Of a DNA stretch of 64,000 nucleotides, positions 46,481-58,199 are shown piece by piece; position 1 is the first letter of the stretch, and each line of letters opens with the position of its first letter. The notes under the pieces are model-generated. The model did not search any database and was not told where the DNA came from. It was given only the letters and a program-made list of their open reading frames with translations. The translations under genes and the position numbers were made by a program. The DNA is from Gentiana macrophylla. Taxonomy: Eukaryota > Streptophyta > Magnoliopsida > Gentianales > Gentianaceae. The stretch covers positions 64,645,824-64,709,823 of the forward strand of contig CM047807.1 of the NCBI GenBank assembly GCA_026214975.1, given 5' to 3'.

Positions 46481-47663
46481 TGATGGAGAAAAAGCCCTTT
46501 TTGAAAGGTTGAACGGTCAACTTTAGAACTAATTACGGATAGGCTCCGATGTATGCTATCGAGAGTTAATGATATCATTAAATACTCCATACAGAGTAGT
46601 TGATGATAGGCTTTTGAATCACTCGATTCGGATGTCGGGTGAAATAGAAATTAATGGCTAAAGTTGGTAGAAAATATGTAGGAGATAGGAGTTGAAGGGA
46701 GGACATCACCACATTCTCCCACATTGGAAACTTGAGTGTTGGGAGCTCAAGTAATAAGAGCTAGTGTGCTGCTTATATATGATGCTCCAAGGGCAAGGCA
46801 CTTTGTGCAGAGGAGGAGGACTTAGATAATTCCACAAGCCGCCGCACCGCCGTCATCTCCGCCTGCTCGGCTCGTGCTCGAGCTTGGCTCTCGGTCCGTT
46901 TCGGTTCGGGTTACTATTAATTTTGGGACAAAATTTCTTTATGAAATTAACCATAAAATTAATTTTGGAATGTGATTGTGTCATTCGACCAATCGAATTC
47001 ATCGTGAGTCATTGGACCAATCGAATTCGGACGACACATCATCCGACCTATCGAGAGGATTGGATTTAATTCAAAATCACCTTATTATTTTCGTGACTTC
47101 TTTCCTTGAGGAGAAGTCGGCCATTACTTTCCCAAGAGGAAAAGTTTGATAATGTGTCTCGCCAATTATATTTGAGTATTTGCCTCCTCCTCTCCACTAT
47201 TTAAAGAACCCCCATGGATGAGTATAAGCATCGAATTTTCTCTTGTGTCTTTCACCACAAAGAAATACCATATAGATCTAGACATATTGTCGAAGAGAAG
47301 TCGAACACTATGTAAGTTCGCGGAGCTCGTGTTTTGAAGTGCCTCTAAATCCAAGACGAAAGCCGCCAGTATCTTGGGAGGCGATTCTTTATTACTACCG
47401 CGCACCATACCTGGAAAGAATTGTCTTAAAGAAATAAGAATTACTTGCTTCTCGGTTTGATTTCTAGACTTTGTTTTCTATGTCAAACTTTTATTGTTCG
47501 CTTTGTTTGAGCTAGATCCAGTATGATAAGATAGATTATGTTAGATCTGTTAGATAATATGACTATTTATATTTGCATTATTTATTATCTAATTTAATAA
47601 TCAGTAATTAGCTAGAATTACTGACCATTAGAAATCACTCCACACACGACACCTATCCCAACA
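46481..47663 (+). repeat. 3' LTR of the Tork-like element (about 1.18 kb)
   Basis: Starts tgatggagaaaaagccc after the tgtgggtgat purine tract and ends ctatcccaaca. The right edge could instead be at 47672 (cttcaaca), since attgttatcaag, which resembles a Met primer site, follows there. Confidence 0.7.
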
Positions 47664-49523
47664 TCTTCAACAATTGTTATCAAGTGACAATCAACAAGTC
47701 CTGAATAGAGAGGCTGCTGAATTGAGGTAATCTGCCGAATGGAAATACTAAGCTGGGTTCTGAAACAAGATCCACTGAGCTGAATGAAAAGACAATGATC
47801 AGCGGTAGTCTGATATTATCTTATCCGTTTCATGACCGTTACATAGACATCATCACATGCTCTATCTATAGAGTAAGGGTTGCTCCGAATTTCATGGAAA
47901 ATGACAAAATTAATGCGACAGTTCCTCCGCCTTCTCAGTAGAGTGAATTTCAAAAATTCTGACCGTTGTAAAAGAAGCAAATATATATTCTTTCACAATG
48001 AAGGATTTTCCCATTGCATTCTTCTACAAAATCGTTCTAAGGCAAAAATCATTCTTATCCACAAAATCTCTTTATCTTGAAAAGCAATAACCTTGAGTTC
48101 TTCAGATGTTGCCACAGGAATTTCCATGACCATGAAGAGTTATATCGAAAACAATGGGAAATAGAGCTGGAAAAAAAATTGTTGAAAAGATTCTCAACAT
48201 TGAAGGGCTTGAAGCTGTTCTTAATATTGATCTAGAAAGCATCAATTATGAAAACATATGTCAATTCTATGAAGATGCAACCATATATAAATATGGAAAG
48301 GAGTATAGGACTGTGGTGAATGGAAAAGAAGTTATAGTTTCTAAAAAAGTCCTTGCAAAATCGTTTGGTTTTGAAGCTTCTGACATGAGTGCTATCCGAA
48401 GACTCAAAATATAGAAAGAGAAGACTTATGGGATGTTCTAGTAATGCAAAGTTAGTCTTCATGAGACTAGAGTTTGGTCTTCTGAGTCAGTGGTTAGCCA
48501 AGAACGTCATTGGTGGCTCAGGAATCTACTGTAATCTTTTTAGGATAAAATATGACCTGATTGATATCATATGGAATCAAAGACCCTTCAACTTGGTAGG
48601 TTTCCTTTTTAAACAGTTAAAGGATCAATATACAAAGGAAATAACTCAACCAAGAATCTGACAAAACCAACAAGATTTGGGCAGACAAAAAACTTGGGAT
48701 TTGTTGTTCAGGTTATTCTGGATGCATATAATATAGAACACACAAATCCTACAAAAGTGAAACCATCAAAGATCATGAAATACAGGAATAGGGATAGTGA
48801 TACAGAGGAATCCGCACAAGCTGAACGAAGAACTAAGAAGATGAAGGATAGAACTGTTGATCCTTCACAGACAGTTGAGCCGGAGGTATCTGCTGAGACC
48901 GAAAAGTCAGAAGAGTTACCAAAGTCAGCAGTACCTCAACTATCTGCTGAAACACGACAGTCAGCTGAGACATCAAAATTAGTTGATCCTTCTAAGAAAT
49001 TTATATCAAAAAGATCTACTCAAATTGAAAAGGTTGTTGATACCACATAGGCAGTAGCAGCACAACAATGTAATAAAAAGAATACAAAGAGAAGGAAACA
49101 AGATTCATCAAAGCAAGACGATGAACAAATTTTCTCTGACACTTAAAGTATGTCAAAAAAACCAAGAAGTATCATGGATCAAGAAAGAGTGATAAGATTC
49201 TAGGAGATCAAAAAGCTATATCTTAGAGGGAACCTTTACATGATGCCATGCAAGCAGATGTTGCTGACCTGGCCAAGAATAATTTTTTAACTTCTAAGGT
49301 ACCCGATGAGTCAGTCCCCACAAAGTCAACTTTACACAATATGCAATTGGAAGTTGCTGAAGTCTTGGTTCTGTTGGATAAAGCAAAGACAACTCTAGTT
49401 AAATCCTTACTCGTGGTTGAGACAAAAGAAGTAGAGCAAACCACTGAATATCCTTCTATTGGTGAAGATCTTGTTTAGGAATCAAGATATGAGGAAGTTT
49501 TTGCATCTTTATCAGTATTATAT
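47664..49523 (+). pseudogene. Copy D of the extra 3' coding region
   Basis: Sense strand. A start around 48127 (MTMKSYIENN) precedes 48154-48414, which holds block 1 in one frame: KIVEKILNIEGLEAVLNIDL, CQFYEDATIYKYGKEYRTVV, VSKKVLAKSFGFEASD. Block 2 is at about 48465-48600 (GLLSQWLAKNVIGGSGI then LIDIIWNQRPFNLVGFLFKQ). 48694-49050 is a Ser/Glu/Lys-rich stretch with repeated SAETxxSxE-like text, and 49248-49478 a helical, charged tail. It closely resembles copy E. No polypurine tract precedes the LTR at 49524, so that LTR belongs to a later insertion that cut this copy. Confidence 0.72.
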
Positions 49524-51232
49524 TTTTGGAAATAAAATTTATGTTTTGATTATGATTCATCAGTTATTTAGTTATTTTTTAACCCCATCATGAAGTGTAT
49601 TACAACTAATTGCTTTTAGTCAAAAAGCAAATGACTTCTAGAAATAAATGTATAAGATTTAATTGAGTCCGATATCTTGATATGAGTTAATCGAGACAAA
49701 GACCGTAATAGAATAGGACAAACAAAGAAAACTGAGAATGTACTGAGTTTACATGAAAGAGTATCTAGATAAGAAAACTGACTTTATCAAAGGAACTGTG
49801 TACACTATTGGAACTGATGAAGGTAAGTTCACTGAGGGACACATACTCAGTTGGCTTATCTAGAAGCAGAAGGCTGAGGGAACAAACTCAGTAAATGAAG
49901 AACTGGGGGACACAGACCAGTCATTGAAGAATGAAGAACTGAGGGTTCAAACTTAGTTTATGAAGATCAAGGCCGAGACTATAAGGTTAGAATTCAGGCA
50001 AAACTGTGATGACCTAAACTGACTTTATGAATCTTGTTTAGGTCTTGATACATTAGGACAAAGGTACCTAAGATACATAAGGACAATGATATCTTAGATG
50101 ATTTATAAGTTATGGTGTACTCTGATTAAATAAATAATAATAAGATGAATAAAGAGTACTGAGTTTTGAAGAAGAATAAAAACTCAGTTAATGCTCTAAA
50201 CTGAAAACTGACTCACTCTGTTTTCTGAAGCTTAAACTGACCAATTCTAAAATATTCAGTTTTAGAGCTCAACATATCCAAAGAAATTCAAACGTTACAA
50301 TTCAAGCATTTTCATTGGATAATAAACTGAATTGTCAAAACGGTCACTGACAATCAACAGAATAAGCAGGACCACCAATGGCTACAAGAGATCAAATTCA
50401 AATGATATGAACGTTGCAAAACCCCTATAAATAGACCACTTCCACATCAAGAAGAAGTGCAGAGTTCTAAGGATAAAATTATGAAGAAAGATTCTAGAAA
50501 GAGGGAAAGTGAATTAATAAGAACTCCTGCTTTATGCTTTATTGCTAGATCAAGATAACTTTGAAGTGTTCTTAAGCATTCAAAGAAGCATCGAGATCGA
50601 ACACTTGATGAAAAATAGAGCTTGAACAAATCAAATACATCAAGAAGAAAAAGCTCAAACGACAAGTTGAATCATAGTTATTGATTCATGCCTCAACTTT
50701 GATTTGATCAAATGTGTTAAACTGTGAAACACCAAGAAGGTGTGAAGGACAGTTGAGGGGAGTCAGGAAGACTGTGTTTGTGATGAGCTGATGAAAAGGC
50801 CATTCAATCCTTCAAGGACCAGTGGTGCAAGCAGTTGCAGAGCAGCAATCTTTCCTGTTCTATAATTGCTCAGATAGTGAAACTAGGGATTAGTGAAGGA
50901 CTATCAGTTTGGAACTTTTTGTAACCGGATACTTCAAAGAGTTCTAGTGAAATTTTCCTCCGCATCACAGGGGAGGACTTATTTACTTATTTACTTTATG
51001 CATTTATTTACCGCATTCATTTTTTACAAACTGATAACTCAATCAAAAGGCTTTATTGTATCCGGTGCCGGTTAACTCAATTTGAGCATAAGTCAGTTCG
51101 ACTTATGATCATCTATGTTAGCTTAACTGCACACAAGTTTAACTGAACTTAAGTTGTTTAAAATTTCAGTTTTTGGGGACACGTTTATTCACCCCCCTCA
51201 AAAATTGTGTTAGTCTTTTCACGGGACCAACA
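49524..51232 (+). repeat. 5' LTR of element E (1709 bp)
   Basis: Starts tttttggaaataaaattt (TT in place of TG) and ends gggaccaaca. TATA-like ctataaatagacca at 50425-50438. It is recognisably the same family as the element C LTRs but more diverged. Confidence 0.88.
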
Positions 51233-51234
51233 AT

Positions 51235-51246
51235 TGGTATCAGAGC
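51235..51246 (+). other. Primer binding site of element E
   Basis: TGGTATCAGAGC two bases after the LTR end, as in element C. A second similar string, ttggtatcggagc, is at about 51344. Confidence 0.9.
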
Positions 51247-51410
51247 AGATTTTCTATTTTGAAGAGATCTCCGATCGAGTCTTATCAGTTTTTTTGCTTG
51301 AAATAACTGGCACTCAGTTAATTCCGATACCAATCCAACAATTGGTATCGGAGCAGGCCATCATACCTGAAGAAATCAATTGTTGTGTACACTTTCAAAA
51401 CTGCATTATG

Positions 51411-52670
51411 AATCCACAAAATCATTTTAAAAGTTTAATTAGCTGTTCATTTTTTAGATTTGATGAGTACAAAAACAAATTGCAGGCTCTTGTTGCTGAT
51501 ACCCAAGTAAGATTATTTGAAACATTCATTGAAGATCCAATGAATACCAATAGCAATGAGAACTCCGAGATTTTACCAATAAGCTTTGTAGCAAAATAAT
51601 ATATGGAAAGTGATGAGGAAATCATACTTTTTGGAGCTGGAACAATGAAGGACAATGCTGAATCAAGCAAACGGAAGCAAATAATGGAAAATAAAGAAGC
51701 TAGAACTGAAAGCCAATTTATCAAACACTATAAGGTAAATGCTTCTACATCCAGTTGTCACACTGCCTTACACAATCATAGAAACTCTAATTTCAATAAA
51801 ACCTTAGACATGCCTATGAAGGAATTAAAGGAAATTAAAAGGAATAATGAGAATGTCAAAAAGGAAAAAGAATTGTTGAAAGAGAAGTTCTACGATTAAA
51901 TGATGAGATTAATTTTATCAAGGCTAACAATGGAACTCTGGATAATTGCTCTACTGATGAGATAACAAAAGTAATAAATATCACAGAATCATCAGTAGAT
52001 CAAACTTCTAAAGTTCAGTTCAAACCAGGAAAACAATTTGGAGACAGTTCATGTTTAGGGTTTGATAATAAACAAAATTCTAAGTTCAGTTGCACTTAAG
52101 TTTGTGGTTGCACAAAAGTTCAGAACTAAGAAAACTGATGAAATTATTAGAATCGACAACAAATTTCAAAGACAACCTCATTCGAAAAATGACAAGAATG
52201 TAAAATCAGTCAGTTGCACTCAGAAAACTGAAAGATTCTACTGAAAAGTTCAGAAGGCTGAGAAAGGCAAAACTGATCTAAAGACAGTTAATAGAACATT
52301 CAAGTCATATTCACCATAGAATGACTATCATTCAAAGGTTAATAAATTCAGAGGGAAAGAGAGACTCTTTCCAACTGATGAAGACTGGAATGGACCTACA
52401 ATTCCTACTAGATCAACTCAGTTTCACAAAATTCATAAGGATTGGACTAAAAAACCAAGACAACAAAATTATGTGAGAACTGACAAATCTAACAGAAATT
52501 TTACCAAGTCAAAAAGTCAAGAAAAGTATATGAGCTCAATTGTTAAAATATTCAAAGCTCTCAGAAAGGAGATTAATTCTGAGAAAAAGAAGTCATCTTT
52601 AATAGACACAAGAATTCATCCAAAAACTGACAAGAAAGGACCCAAATAGATATGGGTACCAAAAAGATCT
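51411..52670 (+). pseudogene. Gag remnant and linker of element E
   Basis: MNPQNHFKSLISCSFFRFDE matches the start of gag in element C around the FDEYK motif, continuing KNKLQALVADTQ to 51599. It then jumps to a SDEEI... and coiled-coil KEIKRNNENVKKEKELLKEK segment (51603-51899) that belongs downstream of the zinc knuckle. The capsid core and CCHC motif are missing. The linker ends with GPK-IWVPKRS at about 52640-52670, the point where protease should begin but does not. Confidence 0.78.
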
Positions 52671-52950
52671 TAACTTGTTGAAAACTGATCAGGAAGACAA
52701 AACTGAGATACAGATAACTGAAGACTGATCAAGATGTCGATAAGATCAAGGATGAACCCTTACAGCTAGAGATACACCGTATCAAATGCATTCACTGATA
52801 CATGCTATGTTTGGCCGAAAAATCGTAACCTACACAGATCTCAACCGTCCATATTCTCCACTCACCATCTTTTTCGCTTCTCAACGCCAGATATGATTTA
52901 CGACAAGACGTTTCAAAACCCACTCAAATTCTCTAACTGCACAATGTACT

Positions 52951-52963
52951 ACCTATAAATACC
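52951..52963 (+). promoter_or_regulatory. TATA-like box before copy E of the extra ORF
   Basis: Acctataaatacc with TATAAAT at 52954-52960, about 121 bp before the ATG at 53075, followed by a pyrimidine-rich leader. It is inside the element, far from the LTR promoter. Confidence 0.5.
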
Positions 52964-53074
52964 TTAGTACTATCTTTATCTAAATCTTTACACTCAATCT
53001 TATTCAACCCCCAGTTTGAATGAATTATCTCCATCTTCAAAAATTTCAAAAATTCACTCTTTCTATTAGAAATT

Positions 53075-56000
53075 ATGACTTATACCAGAGTTGAAGCCGG
53101 ATTGATCATTTCACTTGATCAATTTCTTGAAAAATATAAAAATTCAGACCTTGCTAAGCAAATCGTGGACAAGATCAGAAAAATCAAGGGACTTGAAGAA
53201 GTGTTCAACATTGTCCTAGAATGTGTATGCTTAGAAAGCTTTGAAGACTTCTATGAGTTTGGAAGGACAGCCATAGAAGACAGAGTCTACACCTACACCA
53301 CCAAGGTCAATGAGAAAGAAATAAAGGTCACTAAGAACCTTATTGAAGAAATTTTTGGTTTCAAAAAGTCTGGATATTCATTTGCTGTCAAATTGAATAA
53401 AGAGAAAAGGGAGAAGTTGTGGAAACATATAGCAATAATTGGAGATTCAAATGTATCATTGTCTAGAAGGACATGATTTATCAAACCTGAATATGACTAT
53501 CTAACCAACATGCTAGACAAATGTGTGATTGGAAGTGCTGGAAACTTTAGCAATCTATCGGAGACCAAGATAGATCTTTTGTATGTGATTTGGTTTGAAG
53601 AAAAATTCCACTGGCAAAGATACATTCTTGACCAAATAGCAAGACAAATTTCTTCTGAAGTTCCAAAGAAGACAACTGACGTGAAGAAAGTAAGATTCTA
53701 CCACAAGAAGACACTTGCATTGATGGAACAAAGGATCATTGATCATTTTGGAATTGCAAGAAGAGGGTCAAATGCAATCATTAATGGAAAAATTGCAGTA
53801 AAAGAAGAGAAAAGTAAAGCAGGGAAGAGGAAAACTGATGGTCCAGAAACTGAACCTAAAATGAAAAGAAAAAATATCCTCCAACAAAGTCACCACAGAA
53901 GAAGCATTGGAAGATCTTGAGAGACTGAGAGAGAAAAAGAGGAAATTGAAAGATTTGGAGAAAGCAAAAAGTATTGAGGAAACTGAGAATCCAAAGGAAC
54001 CCTCACTTGAGAGATCATTGGTTTCTGACACAGCAAGTCAAACAACAAAGAAGTCAAAAACTGAAGGTGAAACCCCCACAAAATGTACAGTTGAAAAGGA
54101 ATCAGTTGAAGAAGCTCAAGAACTCGTTCCATCCCTACCAGAAGCTGACACTCAGGGGGAACAAACCTTGAGAACTGAGCCATTCGATGATGAAATAGAG
54201 AGTGATGAAGAACTGATAACACCTGAGATAGCAAACATGCTTAATTTGCTATCAAAATCAAAATCCACAACAGAGAATTCAGCATCCAGACTAGAGTATG
54301 AGGAATTAGTCAAAGAGATTGAAGCAACTCAGTCAGAAAGCAAGGGTGAAGAAGAAGTAGGAAAATCTGTTGAACAAGTCATCACTTTGGATGATCTTGT
54401 AGAAGAAGAAAATCACAAAAACCTGTAGTTGAATCTGAAAAGAAAGATGTTGATGAACAGAATCTAGAAACTGAATAGGTTACTATATCCATAATAGTGC
54501 ATGAAACTGAAGTAAGTTTATCTATCATCCCAGTTGTTGTTGAGGAGGAATCCAGTAAAACTGAAGTAGGGAAAGTTGAAGAACCAGTTGGAACTCTAAC
54601 TGAATCCAACTTAGAGGTTCGTAGAGAAACTGAAGCTATTGCCACACAGCCTGACCCAACACTTGATATTGGAAAACTTATTGAAGCTGACTGCAAAAGA
54701 CTTGATGCTTATCAACATTGGAAGTTTAGTTCAATCAGAGATTAGAAGGAACAACAAGAACTTATGGAGGAAGGTGAACAATGGGTTTTTGGTTTGTATG
54801 ATATCACTCATTTGACACAGTTATTTAGTTCTGAAGAATTTTTTAGCACTGGCTATTCTTTGATAAGAAACAGATATTGGAAGAAGTTCACTGGAGGCGA
54901 AACTTCAAAATCAAAGAAAGATGATAATGATGATGATGACGATTCACAAGGAGACCCTGATCTACAAAAGGGGATCTCTACTTCGTTACAGTTGAAATAA
55001 TCAAGCAAAGGTGTTGAAGAGAAATTAGAAGATGGCAGTTGTGAGAAAAGTGGTGATTCATTACTCAAACTCGATCTGAATCGGGAAAGAAGAAGAAGAT
55101 GAAGAAGGCTATCACCACCAACCGACGAGAAGTTCTAGAAATCGCAAAAAAATTTAGGGCCGATCAAGCCAAAGAAGAAATCTGTTGATGAGCTTGATGT
55201 AAAATCACACCGTAAGAGAAGTTTCGATCCTTCTACTCTAGAGAAAATAAGAAGACAATCCGAAGAAAGGAGGAAGTCAGAAGAGTACAAAGAAAAACTG
55301 AAAGAAATCATTTCCACACCATTCAAAGGAAAGTTGTCTGAAAAGTTTGAATTTGAGAAGAAAGAATATGAGATTTTTGGAAATAAGCCTCATGTAGAAG
55401 CTGAGAAAACATCTGAGGAAGCCTAACTGAGAACAAGAATGCTGAAACTAGGAAAGATGTTCCAACACAAGCTGAGATCATCAAGTATAATTTCAATGAG
55501 CATGTGAAGATACAAAATGAAGACATGAGCATCTTTGGGAAAGTGTTGCACTCAATGGATGAAAATAAAAATGAAATAACTAACATGGAAAAGAGATTAA
55601 ACAGTGTCGAAAAGGATTGTCATGACACTTCGATATAAATCAGAAAAACCACCATTTAATCAGATGCAAGAAAAACTGAGAATCAATAAAGATTGGAAGG
55701 CATTGTTGCCAACATTCATGACATAATGCTTTTACTAGAGAATGCCATGAGAGACTCAGTTGTTGCACAAAGCATATTGGCATCAAATCAACAGCACCTG
55801 AATTCTTATATGAGAAGCTTGATCCATAAAGATGATGTCAATGAGGGGGAAAGTTTTGATATTCTAAGAGTCATTGCAGCAGAAATGCCATCAGTCCTTG
55901 AAAGTATAGATGAGAAACTAGTTGAACTTAAGAAATCCAGAGGAGACATGAATGATGAAGAAATGGAGCTTATTGCAATGTTCTCAGAAATAATTGAAAA

Positions 56001-56270
56001 GAGACTCGGTTTAGATTCACATCTATACAGCATATCCAGAGGACTACCCACCAAGGAAGGTGAATCAAGAGAACAAACCTTGCAAAACTTTCTAGATATG
56101 CAGAAAGTTCTTGTTCATTACTGGAAAAAACTGAACAAATGGAAAGAAGTTGTATGCTAGAGAAAGCTAAGAAGAAAATTGAACAAACGGAATCCGAGTT
56201 TGTCAAAGATTTATTGAAAACAGCTACCAGTGAGAAGTTGAAGAAAAGTGTGTTCTTATTCACGATTTTC
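53075..56270 (+). pseudogene. Copy E of the extra 3' coding region, best preserved
   Basis: ATG 53075 (MTYTRVEAGLIISLDQFLEK). Block 1: QIVDKIRKIKGLEEVFNIVL, FEDFYEFGRTAIED, VTKNLIEEIFGFKKSG. One in-frame TGA at 53474, then block 2: YDYLTNMLDKCVIGSAGNFS, KIDLLYVIWFEEKFHWQRYI, and LMEQRIIDHFGIAR to 53920. 53907-54428 is a strongly charged Glu/Lys/Thr-rich frame (coiled coil or disordered). 54497-55000 contains an acidic DDNDDDDDSQ run. 55693-56160 is an open helical frame (MEGIVANIHDIMLLLENAMR, RLGLDSHLYSISRG). No signal peptide, membrane segment or enzyme motif. Possibly a nucleic-acid or gag-interacting accessory protein (inference). Confidence 0.75.
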
Positions 56271-56280
56271 TTTAAATGAA

Positions 56281-56640
56281 AGTTTTTCGGGAAGCATAAT
56301 ATGACTACTTCATGGAATATCAGGGCCAGTATAAATAGGATTGAGAATAGTTCAACAAATCAGGACACGAAAGAAATTATTGAAGAAGCTGACAAAGGGA
56401 AATGACAGAACTTGAGACTTAATTTCTTTTCATGTATTCTATTTTAATACCGCGTACTCTTGTAACTCAAACCATCAATAATATATCATTTTATTAGTTT
56501 TGTGGTTTATAAAAGATCCAGAACCAAATATATTTTCATGTGGTTTATATCATTGTCCTTATGTATCTTAGGTACCATTGTCCATATGTATCAAGACCTA
56601 AACAAGATCCGAGAACCAAATATAAATAGTCTCGGCAAAA
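56281..56640. repeat. Rearranged junction with an inverted LTR fragment
   Basis: 56549-56607 is the reverse complement of LTR sequence at about 50036-50090 (catt gtccttatgtatcttaggtacc...caagacctaaacaagat). Around it, gatcc(g)agaaccaaatata occurs at about 56516 and 56607 and tgtggtttata at about 56501 and 56539. Confidence 0.7.
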
Positions 56641-57954
56641 GAGAATTTTGTTGATTGAAAGCTAAGCGAATACAAAGGATCAAGTGGTGAAAGCTATTTA
56701 GATGAAATCGTAAGAAGAATGGATTTTCAATTTTCTAGAGTCAACCATCTATTATAAAGCAAAACCTAAAGAATAAGAAACTTGTTTGAACCGTAACCAA
56801 AGAAGAAACCTTTGGATGATGATGATTCATAGGGAGGAGGTAACACACACAAAAATATCTAAAATGTCTTTAGATCTAGGACAAATTGTGAAGATTGGAG
56901 AATCCAAAGAATTCTGCATGGACACCGAGAAGTCAAGAGCCAATCTTGGAGAAGAAAGGTTATGAGTCTCCAACTGAAAAAAACCATTATAAATGTGATT
57001 AAGAAGTTAAATGCTACAGAGGATGAAGAATATGTTTCTAAAACATCAGTGGAGAATCAAAGTCTAGCTCAATCACATGTTGCTGATCGAACTTTAGAAA
57101 TTATTTACACTGTTGCTCATAATCTATACTTCAATTATTGCTGAACTGAATGAGCTTTTTCAAGATATAGTTACTAATGGAGATACATACCATCTACCTA
57201 AACATCAATCTGATCTCTTCAAAATCTATGTGAGAAAGGCAGCATTCCAATTAAAGAGTCAGCAGAGCCCGAGTCATCAAAATTGGAAAAGATTAAAGTT
57301 TGTCTACATGAATTGATGACACAACAGAAAGAGCAGACAAATGTTATTAAATCAATCTTAGAGTTCATGGAAGAGAACAAGTCTATGAGCAAAAAGCTGA
57401 TTGCAGAAGTTGAAAGTGTGAAAGCCAACTTTAATAGCATTCTCTCTATAGTTAAGTTGGTAGAACATAAGTCAAAATCAAGAAGGAAGAAAGAAAATGC
57501 CAACTTTAACAAGTTTGCTGATGAACTTCAAACCATGATCACTTATATAAAAGTCCCTTAGGGACATGCTACTCAAGCACAACTGACAATGGCATCCACA
57601 CAAAAGCCTTAAATGCAATTCTTATCAAACATCTTTCAGGTGATGATGCCAATAAGGAGGAAAATGATGAAAAATTTGCAACTCAGAGGGAAGAAGTTAA
57701 AAAAGCTGATGCTGAGGGGGATTCTCAACAAGGAATGAGTGACAGATCTATTAGAAAAGTTCAACAAACATGCTATTGACAGAGTTATCCTATCCCATGA
57801 ACTTTTTGAAGAATTCAAAAGGCTACATTTTCCAAAGAATTACACAAGAGAAGAAGCCATGAATTCATTTCTGAAGGCAAGGAAAGAAAATCTCTTTTAT
57901 AAAGAAAAGATGATGAAAATGAGAAAAGAGTCTACTAAGAGATCTGCTGAATGA
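56641..57954 (+). pseudogene. Distal part of the extra 3' coding region in element E
   Basis: Sense frames resume after the junction: KKTIINVIKKLNATEDEEYV (56970), 57283-57561 helical (MTQQKEQTNVIKSILEFMEE, KSKSRRKKENANFNKFADEL), and 57739-57954 (LLEKFNKHAIDRVILSHELF, FPKNYTREEAMNSFLKARKE), with a TGA at 57952. The tail composition resembles those of copies A and C. It may be the natural C-terminus or part of a second copy joined at the rearrangement. No motif of known activity. Confidence 0.6.
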
Positions 57955-58199
57955 TCTACTCAAGGGAAGTTCATATGAAAGATTACAATCGATGAGGCTA
58001 TGAGGTCAAATCTTGACGAAATAGAAGATTACTTCGGAAAAAGTTTCTTTGGAAATATGGGTAAGTTAATCTCATGGGGATTATGTAAGACAATCAGTGA
58101 GATTGATTAATTGGCATGGACAAGAAAATAGCTAGGTCAATAAAGGCTTTTGATGAGATGTTGAAGATGTTACTGATCAAGCAATTCAGATGAAGTCAA

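Larger units (their letters stand above)
44030..47663 (+). mobile_element. Degenerate Copia element resembling Tork/Tnt1 group, 5' truncated
   Basis: Integrase tail, RT and RNase H remains in order, then a purine tract (tgtgggtgat) and a 1.18-kb LTR. It is distinct from the SIRE-like elements in RNase H sequence and LTR. No 5' LTR, gag or protease is seen upstream. Confidence 0.8.
49524..58199 (+). mobile_element. SIRE-like element E lacking pol
   Basis: A complete LTR (49524-51232), initiator-Met primer site, short gag remnant and gag linker, then directly the extra 3' coding region. Protease, integrase, RT and RNase H are absent. The 3' LTR is not in the window: LARD2 starts at 58200 inside the element, so the right edge given is that of the visible part. 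Confidence 0.8.

Noticed and set aside
53075..56270. Env-like glycoprotein as in some SIRE elements
   Set aside because: No signal peptide, cleavage site or transmembrane segment in any copy; composition is charged and helical.
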